A DNA stretch of 64,000 nt from Dacryopinax spathularia. Lineage: Eukaryota; Basidiomycota; Dacrymycetes; Dacrymycetales; Dacrymycetaceae. Below, piece by piece: positions 11,503 to 22,466 of this stretch (position 1 is its first letter; every line of letters starts with the position of its first letter). A program made the position numbers and the translations under genes. The notes under the pieces are model-generated. The model was not told where the DNA came from. It saw only the letters and a program-made list of their open reading frames with translations, and ran no database searches. The stretch lies in NCBI GenBank assembly GCA_037974965.1, contig JBBPFI010000002.1, forward strand, positions 2,666,001 to 2,730,000, read 5' to 3'.

Positions 11503-11714
11503 TAGGTTGGATGTGGTTTGATATTGACAGTTGCATGTCCTATTTTTGTATTATACCTGTAGATATGGCTACCTGCTGTTGGCTCTTCATGACAGACATT
11601 GCCAATGATATAATATCCGTTATCTCTAGCTATAAGGCGGCGACATCGGCGAGAGGCGGATTACTTGCCTCCTTTGGCCCGTCTTCAATGTTCGTCAACG
11701 AGTCGTGAAGGTCG

Positions 11715-13063
11715 TCATCTATTACTTCGTATTGCCCACGCAACGGCCGATACAACACCAGCACTAAGCAACCCAACCGTGGCGCCTCCAACAGCTAGGA
11801 CGATCTGGTCATCCTTCAGTCCTCGAGTCCGTAATGTCTCCCACGTCCGTATTATCGTCTCCTTCCAATCCCTCTCTCCCGCCTCCTCACCAGCTCCTGC
11901 ATCCTCCACCATCCCCGCCGGTGCCTCAGCCTCCGTCTGCACCCCTTCTTCAGACTTCAACACCGGTGCCGGCACCGGCTTAATCGCCCCCACCGTCGGC
12001 AACCCCGCCCCAACAACCTGCGCCAACAGCACCTCCATCTCCTCCACCCTCCTCCCCAGTCCCCCCACTTCCCCCCTAACAACCCCCTCCATCTCCCGCG
12101 TCATCTCCACCACCCGCTTCTCAAACGTCTGCGCCAGCCTCTTCCGCTTCCACGGCTCGACCGCAATGACCGCCAGAACAAAAACGACCAAATTGAGCCC
12201 CAGCGCAACAAGAGACCCATACGTGCTCGCACTCCTGATCTTATCGCTCCAGACTTGTTCCTCATGATACCGATGCAGGATCGTCTGCATCAGCTCTGTC
12301 TGGCCGCGCTCGACGTCTTCTTCGGCTTTTTGGACGGCGGCTTTGGTCAGGAGCTCGGACTGCTCGTTGGCGTGGTCGAGTCGGACGAGCTCGGTGAATC
12401 GGGAGACGTCGGATTCGGTCCACATGGATTTACGTTGGAGGAGGTCGTTTACTTCTCTCTGACAGGCAGAGCGGGCCGAGACAGCGGCTTCATAGGCTCT
12501 CTTGGCTTCGCGGGCAGCTTGTTGAAGCCGGCCAATCGCTTCCTCTACATCATCACCGTATCAGCATACATCTTACTGCCTCCAGATGAAAGGAGGAGAG
12601 GGATAAGAGATAGAGGGGACACACCTCGTTCCCGAACCTGCCGCTTCAACCCCTCGATCTCCGAGTACCCAGTCAGCTGGTTCAGTTTTGTCCCCAGCGT
12701 GCTGAGTTGGGCAGAGGCTTGGGTGAAGAGGGCGTTCACTTTGCTGTGGATTTCGAGGCCGGCAGAGGGGCGTCGGGTTCCATTTGGGAGAGAAGAGGTT
12801 GGCGAAGAGGAGCTTGTTGATGAGGATGATGAGGATGATGACGACGAGGACGACGAGGATGATGTTGCTCTAGCTGTTGTGGACGGGCTCGGAGGATTGG
12901 TAGATGTTGTGCTGGAGGACGCTGAAGCTGCAGTTTCTTGTGGCCGATCAGCTTGATTTTCTCCAGTCAGGTGTCTCCTGCCTCCAGCCAAGTGGGTACT
13001 TGGGTATATTGGCCGTACTCCATATCTTCTAGGAAGTGCAACAGCCCTCTGCGTGCGATACAT
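11715..13063 (-). CDS. SHE9: Mitochondrial inner-membrane fission protein of the SHE9/MDM33 family
   Basis: Shapes or divides the mitochondrial inner membrane. Two exons (12625-13063 and 11715-12544) joined across an 80-base intron (GTGTGT to TGTAG) give 422 residues. Residues 1-30 are basic with no acidic residues (MYRTQRAVALPRRYGVR), as in a mitochondrial presequence. A long poly-serine tract follows around residues 68-90. Next come a coiled coil (EGLKRQVRERG, then EEAIGRLQQAAREAKRAYEA) and the diagnostic segment KSMWTESDVSRFTELVRLDH. Two hydrophobic spans are YGSLVALGLNLVVFVLAVIAV and IVLAVGGATVGLLSAGVVSA, with a second coiled coil between them. Start: first ATG before the presequence. The family call is confident; the poly-serine stretch looks like lineage-specific repeat expansion. 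Confidence 0.92.
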
Positions 13064-13852
13064 CGTCGACTTCGTCGACCGCTGTTGTCAACAACCAAAT
13101 TCGACAACCACGCGCATTCGCTGCATTCCGGCCCTCAGTGGCAGTGCCCCAACAAGCGCCCGCAAAAGCCGGGCGCTTACTATCCTCTCCGGGCTCCGAG
13201 CTGGATTAGGATGCTCGCGAAGAAGCGTTCATAAAATCCCTCAATATTATTCACTAATTCCCGCCTTGTTCTGCTTACTTCTTGAAAACAGCGAGGGATT
13301 ACTGCTCGCTTAGATTAGATAACCATCCCGGCCTTTCTAGCACACTCGTCCACACATGCTCCGTATGGTCACCTGCCCGCCTCACACGAGGCGACTTCCA
13401 ACAGCATCTGAGGCATTTCCGCCCTATCTCCCTCTCCCAGCCAGCGCTCCAACATGATGGCTTCTCATCGGATCCTTGACAAAGGAAATGGACCGATATC
13501 CCTCTGATCGGGGAGCGGGGGATATATCGGGAAAGGCTTGAGGCATTTATGCCGTCCCTTCATTGATCACGCAGTACTGTACTGTGCACCGCGGCCCCGC
13601 TGAATGGGACAGGAGTAGCCATCCACAAAATCGCGCAGAGCTTGCCTTTTCCGGACAACTGCAGCTCGGGTGTACCGCCGGCATCTGTCTGCCCGCCGTC
13701 TGCACGCTGCGGTCCTAGAGCAGCCACCTCTCCTCCCTCGACCCCTCTGAAGTGTATATAAACCCCCCTCTCCTCCCCCCTCCAACTCCCCATCCCGCTC
13801 CAGAAACTCCAAGTCTAACCACCAAACCCAAACCAAGCTCAAACCAATCCCA
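13064..13852. other. Divergent promoter region between SHE9 and the metallothionein gene
   Basis: 789 bases shared by two genes transcribed away from each other. It contains the metallothionein TATA element. I looked for clear copper-regulator sites and did not find one I would defend. No further gene seen. Confidence 0.5.
13755..13762 (+). promoter_or_regulatory. TATA box of the metallothionein gene
   Basis: TATATAAA about 91 bases upstream of the ATG, followed by a C-rich stretch and an A/C-rich leader. Strong TATA elements are typical of inducible fungal genes. Confidence 0.65.
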
Positions 13853-14109
13853 ATGGCTGTAAGTCTTCCTCGTTCAGGATATGAGAGAGCGATAGCTGAT
13901 TGGATGTTGCGGGGGACGCAGGCCACCACCGTTGTTATCGTTGACGCTCACTGCGGCGAGTCCCAGTGCAACTGCGGCGAGTCTTGCGGCTGCGCTGTAC
14001 GTCCCCATTCCCTCTCCCTCTCCCTCCCCCCTTCCTCCAACCTCTCTCCTGCTCCGTCCTTCTGTGAAGAAGCTAACCACTCGCCTAGCCCAACGAGTGC
14101 AAGTGCTGA
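13853..14109 (+). CDS. Copper-type metallothionein, 33 residues, three exons
   Basis: Three exons: 13853-13858 (only MA), 13922-13996 and 14089-14109, separated by introns of 63 bases (GTAAGT to CGCAG) and 92 bases (GTACGT to GCCTAG). The joined product is 33 residues and ends in TGA. Its second half holds seven cysteines spaced C-x3-C-x-C-x3-C-x-C-x4-C-x-C (HCGESQCNCGESCGC, then PNECKC). Seven cysteines in a 25-35 residue protein is the hallmark of the fungal copper metallothioneins known from Neurospora and Agaricus. It would bind Cu(I) in the cytosol for detoxification and storage (inference). The N-terminal segment ATTVVIVDA has no cysteines, which is unusual. Both introns carry branch-like motifs (CTGAT, CTAAC). 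Exon phases agree exactly, which supports the model. Confidence 0.85.
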
Positions 14110-14760
14110 ACGCCTTCCTCCCACTCCCACTCCCGGCCCGGCTCGAATGGTTCCCTAGTAGGAGGACAGACGTATCTCAATCATTGAACTGGCATGTCCC
14201 TCGAGATTGCGCGTGAGGTCTTGGGATGTGTAGCTGGCACCTGTCCCCTTTTATGTTGTTGTTGTTGTAATGGTCAAGAAAATGTGGTTGATGGTGTTGT
14301 GCGATGTGTGTGCGGTGTCCCCCACCTATTACCGGCTTTTTCGACACGCAGCGGAGGGGTAGAGCCGAGTCCCGGCCGTCGAGTCGATGTGGCTAAACGG
14401 ATTGAGCTGGTTTGCTCAGCTCTGCGCCTCCAATAAGCACGAGTATATGTTGAGTGAATGCTGTTAACAAGGGAGCGATGCCCTGAGCAAGGTGGATACA
14501 CCGCCTCGTCGCCGGACAAGCGCCCCAGCAGGTGAAGCACGGCCGGCGCTTATTCGCGCCTCACGCGTTTCAGTTTCTCGACCACGGTTCACACCACCGC
14601 GTTTCGAAGCGCTGCAGGACATCTATTGCCTCATTATGAGCGCTGTCATGTTCTTCTCCTCTCTATCGACAGCCACGCAGGCGTGCGCACTCCTACTGTA
14701 CTTCCATACCTAATACTGTAATCTTGCTGTCTTCGAACATCGGACATCGTACCATCTGGG
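14110..14760. other. Spacer between metallothionein and isochorismatase-fold genes
   Basis: 651 bases. It holds the metallothionein 3' untranslated region, with a short TGT repeat near 14256, and the promoter of the next gene. No supported gene. Confidence 0.5.
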
Positions 14761-15646
14761 ATGGTCGCCCAACTCTCGCTTTCCCTCCAAGGTCCCCCAT
14801 CATCCAAGTACGTCTCTCCCCCTTCTCCTCCCCTCCCTCCTTCCTTCCTCCCTACTCGCCTGCATTGGAACTCGAGCTGATGAACAGAATAGTATCATCG
14901 AGTCGACGCTCGACCTGCGCACAACAGCGTTCATATTCCTCAACCTCCAGACCTCATACCTCGACCTCCTCCCCCGCTCCCGCGCTCACGCACTCCTAAT
15001 GTCCGCATTTATGCTCCGCGACTCCTTGGACCAGCGACATCAACAGCCAATAATAGTGCATGTCGTCTCGCTCACCCTTGCCGCCCCCGTCTTTCCAACC
15101 TCTACAGCGCCGAGAGAGGGCGAGCCGGTGTTGGCCAAGGCAGGGTTGTCGGCGTTTCACCATACGGGGTTGGAGAGACATTTGAGAGAGAGAAGAGTGG
15201 AGAGGGTGTATTTGTGTGGAGTTAGCTCGTGGGGCGAGATGGTCGCTACTGCCCTCGCTGCACGCGACATAGTAGGCGAGAAAGTCTGGGTCATAGAGGA
15301 TTGCTGGGCGGAAGTGGACGACGAGCTGGGTGAAGCGGGGCTGGACCTGCTCGCGGGTCTTGATATGCTCGTTGACGTGGCGCATATCGAGGGGCTGAGG
15401 GAGGCCGAGCCCTCGCCCGGAGAAATAGAGAGGGAGAAGAAAGACAGTGCTGTTAGGAGGGAGCTGGAGAGAAGGGAGAGGAAGAAACAGGAGAGGGAGG
15501 AGAAGGAACGGAGGTTGAGGGCGGAGGGGGACAGCTTGAGTAGACATAATGCGATCGTGAGGTCGCCCAGGGCGCACGAGACGGGGTTTGGGGAGAAGAT
15601 TGCGAGTAAGGGGGCGTTGTTGTTGAGGCATAAGCATAGCGTATAG
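14761..15646 (+). CDS. Isochorismatase-fold protein, probably without hydrolase activity
   Basis: Two exons (14761-14807 and 14893-15646) give 266 residues. The fold is recognisable. TAFIFLNLQTSYLDL matches the usual opening strand LLVIDMQNDF. LAKAGLSAFHHTGLERHLRE matches the Lys-containing strand and helix. VERVYLCGVSSWGEMVATAL plus VWVIEDCWAE match the nucleophile loop and last strand. Family enzymes use Asp, Lys and Cys. Here the Asp position is Asn (LNLQ), the Lys is kept, and the Cys position holds Glu (GVSSWGE). A charged Arg/Glu/Lys helix (about residues 175-220, e.g. RRELERRERKKQERE) extends the C-terminus. I infer a regulatory or binding role rather than catalysis. The intron site was chosen because only that acceptor keeps the frame. 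Confidence 0.8.
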
Positions 15647-15782
15647 CTGGCCGTGCCGGAGGAGGAGGGGCGGGGAGATGGGATGTTGCTGTAATGTTAC
15701 ATTGTTCTTGTATAATACATTCTGTTCTGTACTGGTCAGACCAAACGTCCACATCTCCTTCTTTTGGGCCCCAATACGCACG

Positions 15783-16238
15783 CTATGCACCACCTGCCCC
15801 GCCTGTCCCAGCCGTTGCGTTCTCTCCGTTGTTGACATGAGCAGCCTCTCTCGCAATCCAATAATCCCTCCCCCTCCCCCCCTCCCTCCACCGCTCAACC
15901 CACTCCCTCCCCTCCTCCCCCAACTCCACCCTCCCCACACTCCCCTTCTCCAACCCCTCGACCCATCTCCTCCCCTGCCTCAAAAGATACTCCACCGCAC
16001 CAATGTCCCGCTTACTGACTTGGGTGGCGCGGGTGCGGAATGTGTATCTGTAGAGACTTCTGAAGGTGGGACGGGAGGAGGGGGGTTTGGTGCGGATTGA
16101 GCGGAGGGCGCTGGGCGCCGACGACGACGACGTATGAGTCGGGCTTCGATCTACGGCTATATGCGGGAGAGGGGGGACTTACCGGCGGTAGAGAGCGAGG
16201 ACTTGTTTTTGTAGTGGGGAATGGACGGGTGGTGGCAT
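15783..16238 (-). CDS. SDHAF1: Succinate dehydrogenase assembly factor 1 (LYR-motif protein)
   Basis: Inserts iron-sulfur clusters into the SDH2 subunit in the mitochondrial matrix. Two exons (16183-16238 and 15783-16110) joined over a 72-base intron give 127 residues. The LYR motif sits in QVLALYRRALRSIRTKPPSS, split by the intron inside the second Arg codon. The second family signature is SKRDIGAVEYLLRQGRRWVE, equivalent to the DVLRIEYLYRRGRRQL block of the human protein. The tail is low complexity (NATAGTGGAGGA). Neither exon alone is convincing; the splice makes the call. Confidence 0.88.
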
Positions 16239-16464
16239 GGGCGGTGATATTACGATGAGCGAGCAGTAGTACGAGAAGAGAGAGAGCGGTTCGAAAGAGT
16301 CAGGGCTTTACGGGCGCCTAAATGCTCAACCCGGTAAGCGCCGACCCCGGAACACCGCGGCTCTCCAACCAACCAACATCACCTCCACAACAACAACACA
16401 ATAATTCCCGCAAAATTGTATTCTTCCATACTATTCCATAATATCTCCCAGCGAAAGACACAAG

Positions 16465-19077
16465 CTACAGCTTCGCCTTCTCATTCGTGGCTTGCTGCTG
16501 CTCCTCCTCGTCCCTAGCAGCCCGCTCCATCATCCCCCTCACATCCCCAGCAGCCCTCTCAAGCCACTCCGCCATCCTCGCCGCCCCCCCCACCTGACTC
16601 GTGACCGTCCACCTCATCCACCCCGCCCCCAGAGCATACGCCAGCCCATACCCATCTTCCACTACTTCCGCATAGCCCCATCCGTCTATGAAGGGGGAAG
16701 AGAGCTGGGAGGTGGACATCTCCCAGTGTTTGGTGCGGTTCATTAGTGGGTCGGAGGTCAGGAAGGGGTGGTCTTCCCCCTCCTTTAGGAGCATTTTAAG
16801 GCCTAGCAAGTGGCGGTCTACTCCGAGGCCGTTGGCTGCGAGGGAGGCATAGTGTAAGTGCCTCTTCACAGCAGCCAGGAACAGCTTCTTCCTCTCCGCA
16901 TCAGAAACGAGAGGGTCGAGCATCGCCTCTGCCCACTTCTTGCTCTCGCTCGAAGCGGACCGGATGACCTCTGTACGCCCGCGCCGGAATTTCCGGGTTT
17001 GGCAGGACTCGTAGCAGACTCCGGGGCGGGAGAAGGCCATGTGCCATGCGAGCTGCATCACTAGCTGGGCCCAGGCGTCCGGGGAGCATTTGTGGGATTT
17101 GATGAGGTCGGTGCCGTACGCGGAGTAGTGGAGGACCTGCAAGCGCAGTCAGTATTCTGCGCGTTTCACAGCAGGACTTGGACGACGAAGAGAGAACGAC
17201 GAGGTCTATGTGAAGCAGTGGATGAAGCACAGACGCACCCGCATATCATGCTTGGCCATAACATCCTCAAACATCTTCTCGCTCTCAACGATCATCGACC
17301 TACCGCACAAAATACCTCATCAGCACCTTATTCCCACTTCGCCACTTTGCCACATCGCCGCATCTTCACATCCCCCGTCTTCCGCTTCCCCACTATTGGA
17401 GGAAAAGTACGCACCGAGCAGTATCATCCAACTCCCACTTCAGCTCCTCCGGTTCAGAAGCAGAAGCAGCGGAGCCAGCAGACGTAGGAGAAGGCTCAGC
17501 AAGCTTGCCCGCCTCGATCGCCCCGAGGATAAACTCGTTCATCCTCAGCGTGGGCGTTCCGTCCATCGCGCTGTGTTCGCCGAGGAAGCCGGAGCGGGCG
17601 TTGTCGAAAACGATCACTGCGGGCGAGCATCAGTATATGGTGGCTCTGCCTTTTCCGAGAGGAGTGGTGTGGAGAGAAAGATGGTCTCGCTTTGAAGCGG
17701 TAGAGGCGCATATATGCAGCTTGAAGGAACGAGAAAGAGAGAAAAGAGAGCACGCTGTCCAGCAGAGAAGTTGTAAGAACCCGCACGCACATTGATGCTT
17801 ATCAAACCACCTCCCCCTCCCCCCCCCAGCCCAGCAGCCCCACCCAACCTCCTCCCTCGTAACCGGCCTCTCCTCATCAAGCGCAACAACAACAGCAGCA
17901 GAATCGATCACCTCCAACACCCTCCTATTCCCCTCCGAGAGGGAAGAAAGATGAGCGCGCGCTCGGGCCCAGAAAGGTCGGGGAGCGGATGTGAGGGCTC
18001 CTACTTGGTCTTCTGCTGGGGTGGGGTGGGAGTCGGAGAGGGAGTAGATTTTGGCGATTTGGCTGTCTGGGGGTCAGTGGTGTTCTGAGCCTGCTGCTGC
18101 CCTTGGGTAGAGCGCAGGGGAGGAGAAAAGGAAGGACGTACGACTCTAATTCCCGAACTCCCTTACCCCCGACATCAAGCTTCCAGAACTTCCCGCCTCG
18201 CACGAACACCACGTGCGCATGTTCCTTCCCGCCGTTGGTGTCGTATTTCCGGACCGTATCTTCCGTTTCGTGTGGGAGGCGAGTGGCGTTGAACAGATAG
18301 CGGAAGGAGGACATGTCGAGTGGATGTGTACGGGTCGTATCCGGGGACAACTGGGCCGTCTACGGGCAATTACGAAGTTCAGCATACACTGCCCTCTGCC
18401 CCTCCACGGCCAGGCAGCCAAGGAAGGTGTGTGAGAAAGAGAGGGAAAAGCAGACGCACCTCCACTAGGTCGCGGAAAAGCATAGCCCCCCTAACAAGCT
18501 CCGCCGCCCTCCTCTCCCTCCCCTTCACCCTCATCCCCTCCCTCGCCTCCTCCCGACTGACCACCGGATCCTTATGGACATAATAATAGCTGACCCACGG
18601 CACGACCGGATCTCTCACACTCGTATAAGCATACGAGTTCCACCAGTCTGCGAGCCAGTTTCCTCCCTCGCCCAGGATAGAAGCTTGGACAGATTGGCCT
18701 TTGGCGTTCTCGGCTTCTGCTCGGGCGAGCAGGCGCTGTTGCAGAGTGCGGGAGAGCGGGGAACGGAGGAAATCTTCGGCGAGTTGTTTGGTGTGCGCGT
18801 ATTCGGTGGGGGTGGCGTGTGGCTCGACTGTTGAGAGGTACAGGGGGATGGTGTGCTCCAGTTCTGGGACGGGCAGGGGAGGGAGGAAAGGCTGGTATTT
18901 ATGCATTGGCGGCAAAGAAGGGTCCGACTGAAACTCCGGTTGCGCCTTGGAGGCTTGGGCGGCGTTGCGCATCGTTGCGCTGGCGCTGAGAGGGCGGACC
19001 ATCGGTGTGGTTGGACGAAGGCGAAGGGGTGGGGGAAGTCTATGTGAGATGAGGCGCGGTGTAAGGAGACGATGCAT
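16465..19077 (-). CDS. CAT2: Carnitine O-acetyltransferase with mitochondrial and peroxisomal signals
   Basis: Transfers acetyl groups between CoA and carnitine for acetyl shuttling. About six exons: 18461-19077, about 18142-18365, about 17794-18068, about 17411-17617, about 17228-17300 and 16465-17137. The start MHRLLTPRLISHRLPPPLR is basic and lacks acids, fitting a mitochondrial presequence; further Met codons follow at MVRPLSAS and MRNAAQ. Family motifs include LADWWNSYAYTSVRDPVVPW, HPLDMSSFRYLFNATRLPH, RWFDKHQLIVFDNARSG and the catalytic-His region GEHSAMDGTP. C-terminal landmarks are YGTDLIKSHKCSPDAWAQL and the residues AKL, a peroxisomal targeting signal type 1. One exon carries a G-rich stretch (WAGGGRGRWFDK) from a C homopolymer on the plus strand. 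An in-frame start further upstream (19329) is open but would lie in the promoter. Confidence 0.92.
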
Positions 19078-19858
19078 CGACCTTTGAGCTGGTTGAAGAG
19101 AGGCGGAGGAGGGTATATGCGCGTCCAACGACGAACGGACGTCCAACTGCGAGGGAAATGGCCGGGTACTTATTTGACCGACCCCCAACAACCCCTCAGC
19201 CTTCCTAAGACCGCAGGGCGAGCGAGGCCGGAGTTGAGGGGCAGCGACGAGGGCTGAGAGGGGGGAGGTCAGGCGTGACGCGCCTTGCGTCCGGTTTGAC
19301 CCGGCTATTGGAAGGGGAGTGGGATTCACGTGCTGATGAGGGACCGCCGTGTGCGACCCTGGGGCGGGGAAAGCGCGCGGCGAAGGGGACAGAAGGGCTA
19401 AGAAGATGCGGGGAGATGCGGGGAACGATGGGCGGGGACGTCAGTTCTTCTTCTAAGATCAGGGATATTCTGATGCACTTGGTATTCCATCTACAACTTG
19501 CGGGGTATTGATGGCTCTCAGCCGGGCGCACCCGATATGTATCTTCTCGTTGACGTGTTCTGTCCCTTCCCCGCGTTGGGGCGTTGGATGATGTCGACGC
19601 TGTCCCTGGAATGGACACTGACAGCTGACAGCCCTCCTACGCCTCTTTCGAAAGGGCGGACGATCCCGGAACCCCACATCAAACTGTAACTGTAGATCTT
19701 ATCTCCCTTCTTCCCAATCCGGACAACCCGCTGAGTCCTTGCGGGGTGACACTCTCTGAGAGACCCATGGGATGGCAAACAGAAATGATTCTATTGGACG
19801 ATCTTAACCTGGGTTTTCCAACATCAACCACTCACGTCTATGTACAGCCTCTACCACT
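19078..19858. other. Spacer between CAT2 and the first PLP-enzyme gene
   Basis: 781 bases with the CAT2 promoter (minus strand) and the 3' end of the next minus-strand gene. No further gene recognised. Confidence 0.5.
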
Positions 19859-21850
19859 CTAGGAAGATCGCTCCTCGCGTTGGTTCAGCTCCTCGCACAG
19901 GTCTTTGAGCGCATAAGCCGCCTTCTCAAAGTCGCTCATCTACAGTAAACCAGTCCCATCAGCCCACATCCCACATCCCACATCCCAAACCTTCCCGCCA
20001 CGCCCCGCTCGCCGCCCGGAAGGCAGAGCCAAAGGCAGCCCGGAAGGAAAAGACAAAAACCGGGGACGCACCTCCAACCAAACCTGAGCACACAACCTCA
20101 CCCACCACCTCCCTTCCATAGGGAAAATATTGACCATCACGTCCCTTTCGTCTGCCAGTCGGTCCGTCATGCCGTATATCAGCGTCCTCGCTTCCTGCGT
20201 GGGGAGGTCGAGCGGGAGCTGGAGGGGGAGGAGGATATTGGTCTGTTCTGGTGTTAGCTCATTCACTCAGGAATCAGCCGCTGGCGGGGAGGCAGCGGGA
20301 CGGGAAGGGTGAGGAGAGAGAATGGGGGTAGAGAGGAAGAGCGAGAGAGAAAGTGGGTGGGCAAGAGCGGGGAGGGGAGGAAAAGGCGGACCATATTAGC
20401 CGTCCACTCCCCCGTCTTATCCAACAACTCCGTGCCCAGTATCTCCGCCACCCTTTCCCCTCCCCTAAGTGCAAGCTCATGGCAGTAGGCGTTGATACGT
20501 TCTTCCCCTCCTAGCGTCAGGCGGAAATCGAGTGCTATTCCGTGAGGGGTCAGTATCTCGTAGTGATAGGAAGGGGAAGGGGAAGGGAAGGAGGGGGTGT
20601 ACCAGGTCCGATTGAGAGCAGTGGCACGTAGTCGATCGTTCCCGTATCTATCCCCCCAAACAGCTTCAATCAGCCACCCAATCGCAGCTCCACACGCGTA
20701 AGGAGAGAAAGGGGAAAAGACGCACATTCGAAAAGCTTCGTAAACCTCTTCGTTCCCAGCGCCTCGAACTGCGCGTCCTTAGGGGAGACGTACCCGCTCG
20801 AGATGGGGAGGGAGAACTTGATCATGTGCTGGTTCCTACACCTCACCATCAGTCTCTGTACTCTTCCCTTCCTTGCATAGGAAAGGGACATACCGCTTAG
20901 GAACGTACAACACCCCTGAAGCTCGTTTTGAGAGCAACCACTTATGCGCGTTCTACCCACCCTCATCATCAGCTCCCGCCCTTTGGGGGAAAAAAGAACA
21001 GGGAAAGAAGAAGCGAGCTCACAGAAGTCCAGAAATCCGGATCAACCCCATGCAGATCCAACCGCACCATCCCCAACTGATGCGCCCCATCCACCACACT
21101 CACCGCTCCCCTCTCCCTACAGATCCGGATCATCTCTTCCCACGGCAGAACCACCCCTGGCAGACTAGCGATCGCGTCGATCAGGACCACTACTTTCTGC
21201 CCCTCTCGGGAAGGGAGAGAGGAGAGGTGCGTGCGGAATTGGGCTAGGAAGGTGGAGTGAGAGGTGGGGAAGGAGGTGGGGATGGAGTGGATTGTGAGGT
21301 TGTGTAGGTCGGCGAGGGCTTGGACGGCTCGCAGGATTGGGGCGTAGGTGAATGAGACTGCCCGTACGTATACAACACATCAGCGCCCCGTTATCAAGCA
21401 GCAAAAGTAAGGGGGGAAGGATACGTACAGACGACGATAACGTCCCCTTCCTTCCAGTCCAGGTTCAAGAAGACAGTACTAACGCCATGCGTCGCATTCG
21501 GCACCAGCACGATCTCGTCCACGTCCGCTTTAACGAGCGGCGCCAAGCGCTCCCTAACCTCGTCAAGGAGCTTGCGGGAAGTGAAGCGGAGGAACTTGTC
21601 TGGCTGGGCTTCGGACAGGAGGGAGAGGTCGTTCACTGCGGCGAGGACGGGACTGGGGAGGGAGCCGTGCGACCCTGTACGTAGGCTTTTGTCAACTCCT
21701 TTCTCGTATGCGGGTGAAGGTGGGGGAGGACGTACCGTGGTTCAGGTTGGACAAGCCAGGACGAAAACAGAACTGGGAAAGCATCCCATGCCCGAACTCT
21801 GGCAGCTCCTTCTGCTCAGGCTTCGTGCTAGCTTCGGTCGAGGCGGCCAT
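19859..21850 (-). CDS. Class-V aminotransferase-like PLP enzyme, copy A (Egt2-like)
   Basis: A PLP-dependent enzyme close to fungal Egt2 (hercynylcysteine sulfoxide lyase, ergothioneine pathway) and to isopenicillin-N-epimerase-like proteins. The start MAASTEASTKPEQKELPEFG lies in exon 1 (21736-21850). The glycine-rich opening NLNHGSHGSLPSP is split by intron 1. Other landmarks are VDEIVLVPNATHGVSTVFLN, VLPWEEMIRICRERGAVSVV, DGAHQLGM (PLP-ring Asp), DPDFWTS, then HKWLLSKRASGVLYV with the Schiff-base Lys. The C-terminus runs through EERINAYCHELALRGGERVA, RDVMVNIFPMEGRWWVRLCA and MSDFEKAAYALKDLCEEL. Several introns of 50-90 bases. Copy B lies just upstream on the same strand with the same exon logic. 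The exact substrate cannot be read from the sequence. Confidence 0.85.
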
Positions 21851-22448
21851 CTTAGCGTTCTACGTTGGTCAAGCGCTGTCTATCTTCCGGGTTGTTGTTG
21901 CTGTCCTGGGGCCATTCTAGTCGTTCTTATATACCCACACGAGCGGTGAGACGAATAGACGCCTCGAGCAGCATATGCATCGCATGAGCAGGAGTCATCA
22001 ACTACCAGCCTGAGAAGGAGCAGGGAGGAGGACGACCCTGAGTACGTTATCCGGCTGACGACATCCCCCGTTCCCTCTCACGCCCCGCGCACGAGCAGCT
22101 GACAAACGAGTTATCCGATAAGGACATCTAGCACCGCGCGTTTTGCCCTCCGACGACGTCTGAGAAAATCCGCGGTCATCATCAGCTCGGAAACCGACGT
22201 CAATTTCCAGTATATGGACACCCATGGCCAGGCAAGGGAGCGATCTAACAATAACCTCGCACTGACACAAGAGCGTGACCGGTGCGGTACTCCCATCCCA
22301 TCCCTAGTGCACCGCCCCCGCGTCATTCCCCCACCTCACTGCCGTATAAAGGAGGGGGAAATGACTCGACAGTTTCTAGGGGCGCTTGGGATTCCTTATG
22401 AGCTCCTTTGTGCTCGGTTCAACTGCCTTATGAGCTACGCTGATTCGT
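21851..22448. other. Spacer between the tandem PLP-enzyme genes
   Basis: 598 bases carrying the copy A promoter (TATA element at 21926-21933) and the copy B 3' untranslated region, with two of three CCTTATGAGC repeats. No gene seen. Confidence 0.5.
21926..21933 (-). promoter_or_regulatory. TATA box of PLP-enzyme copy A
   Basis: Minus strand TATATAAG, about 76 bases upstream of the copy A start codon. Confidence 0.6.
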
Positions 22449-22466
22449 TTACGCTTCCTTATGAGC
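22394..22466. repeat. Three spaced copies of CCTTATGAGC
   Basis: Exact 10-mers at 22394-22403, 22426-22435 and 22457-22466, i.e. 31-32 bases apart. The third lies in the last codons of PLP-enzyme copy B, the other two in its 3' untranslated region. Confidence 0.85.

Noticed and set aside
19078-19329. Upstream in-frame start for the carnitine acetyltransferase
   Set aside because: The extra residues are promoter-like low-complexity sequence; the ATG at 19077 gives a good presequence immediately.
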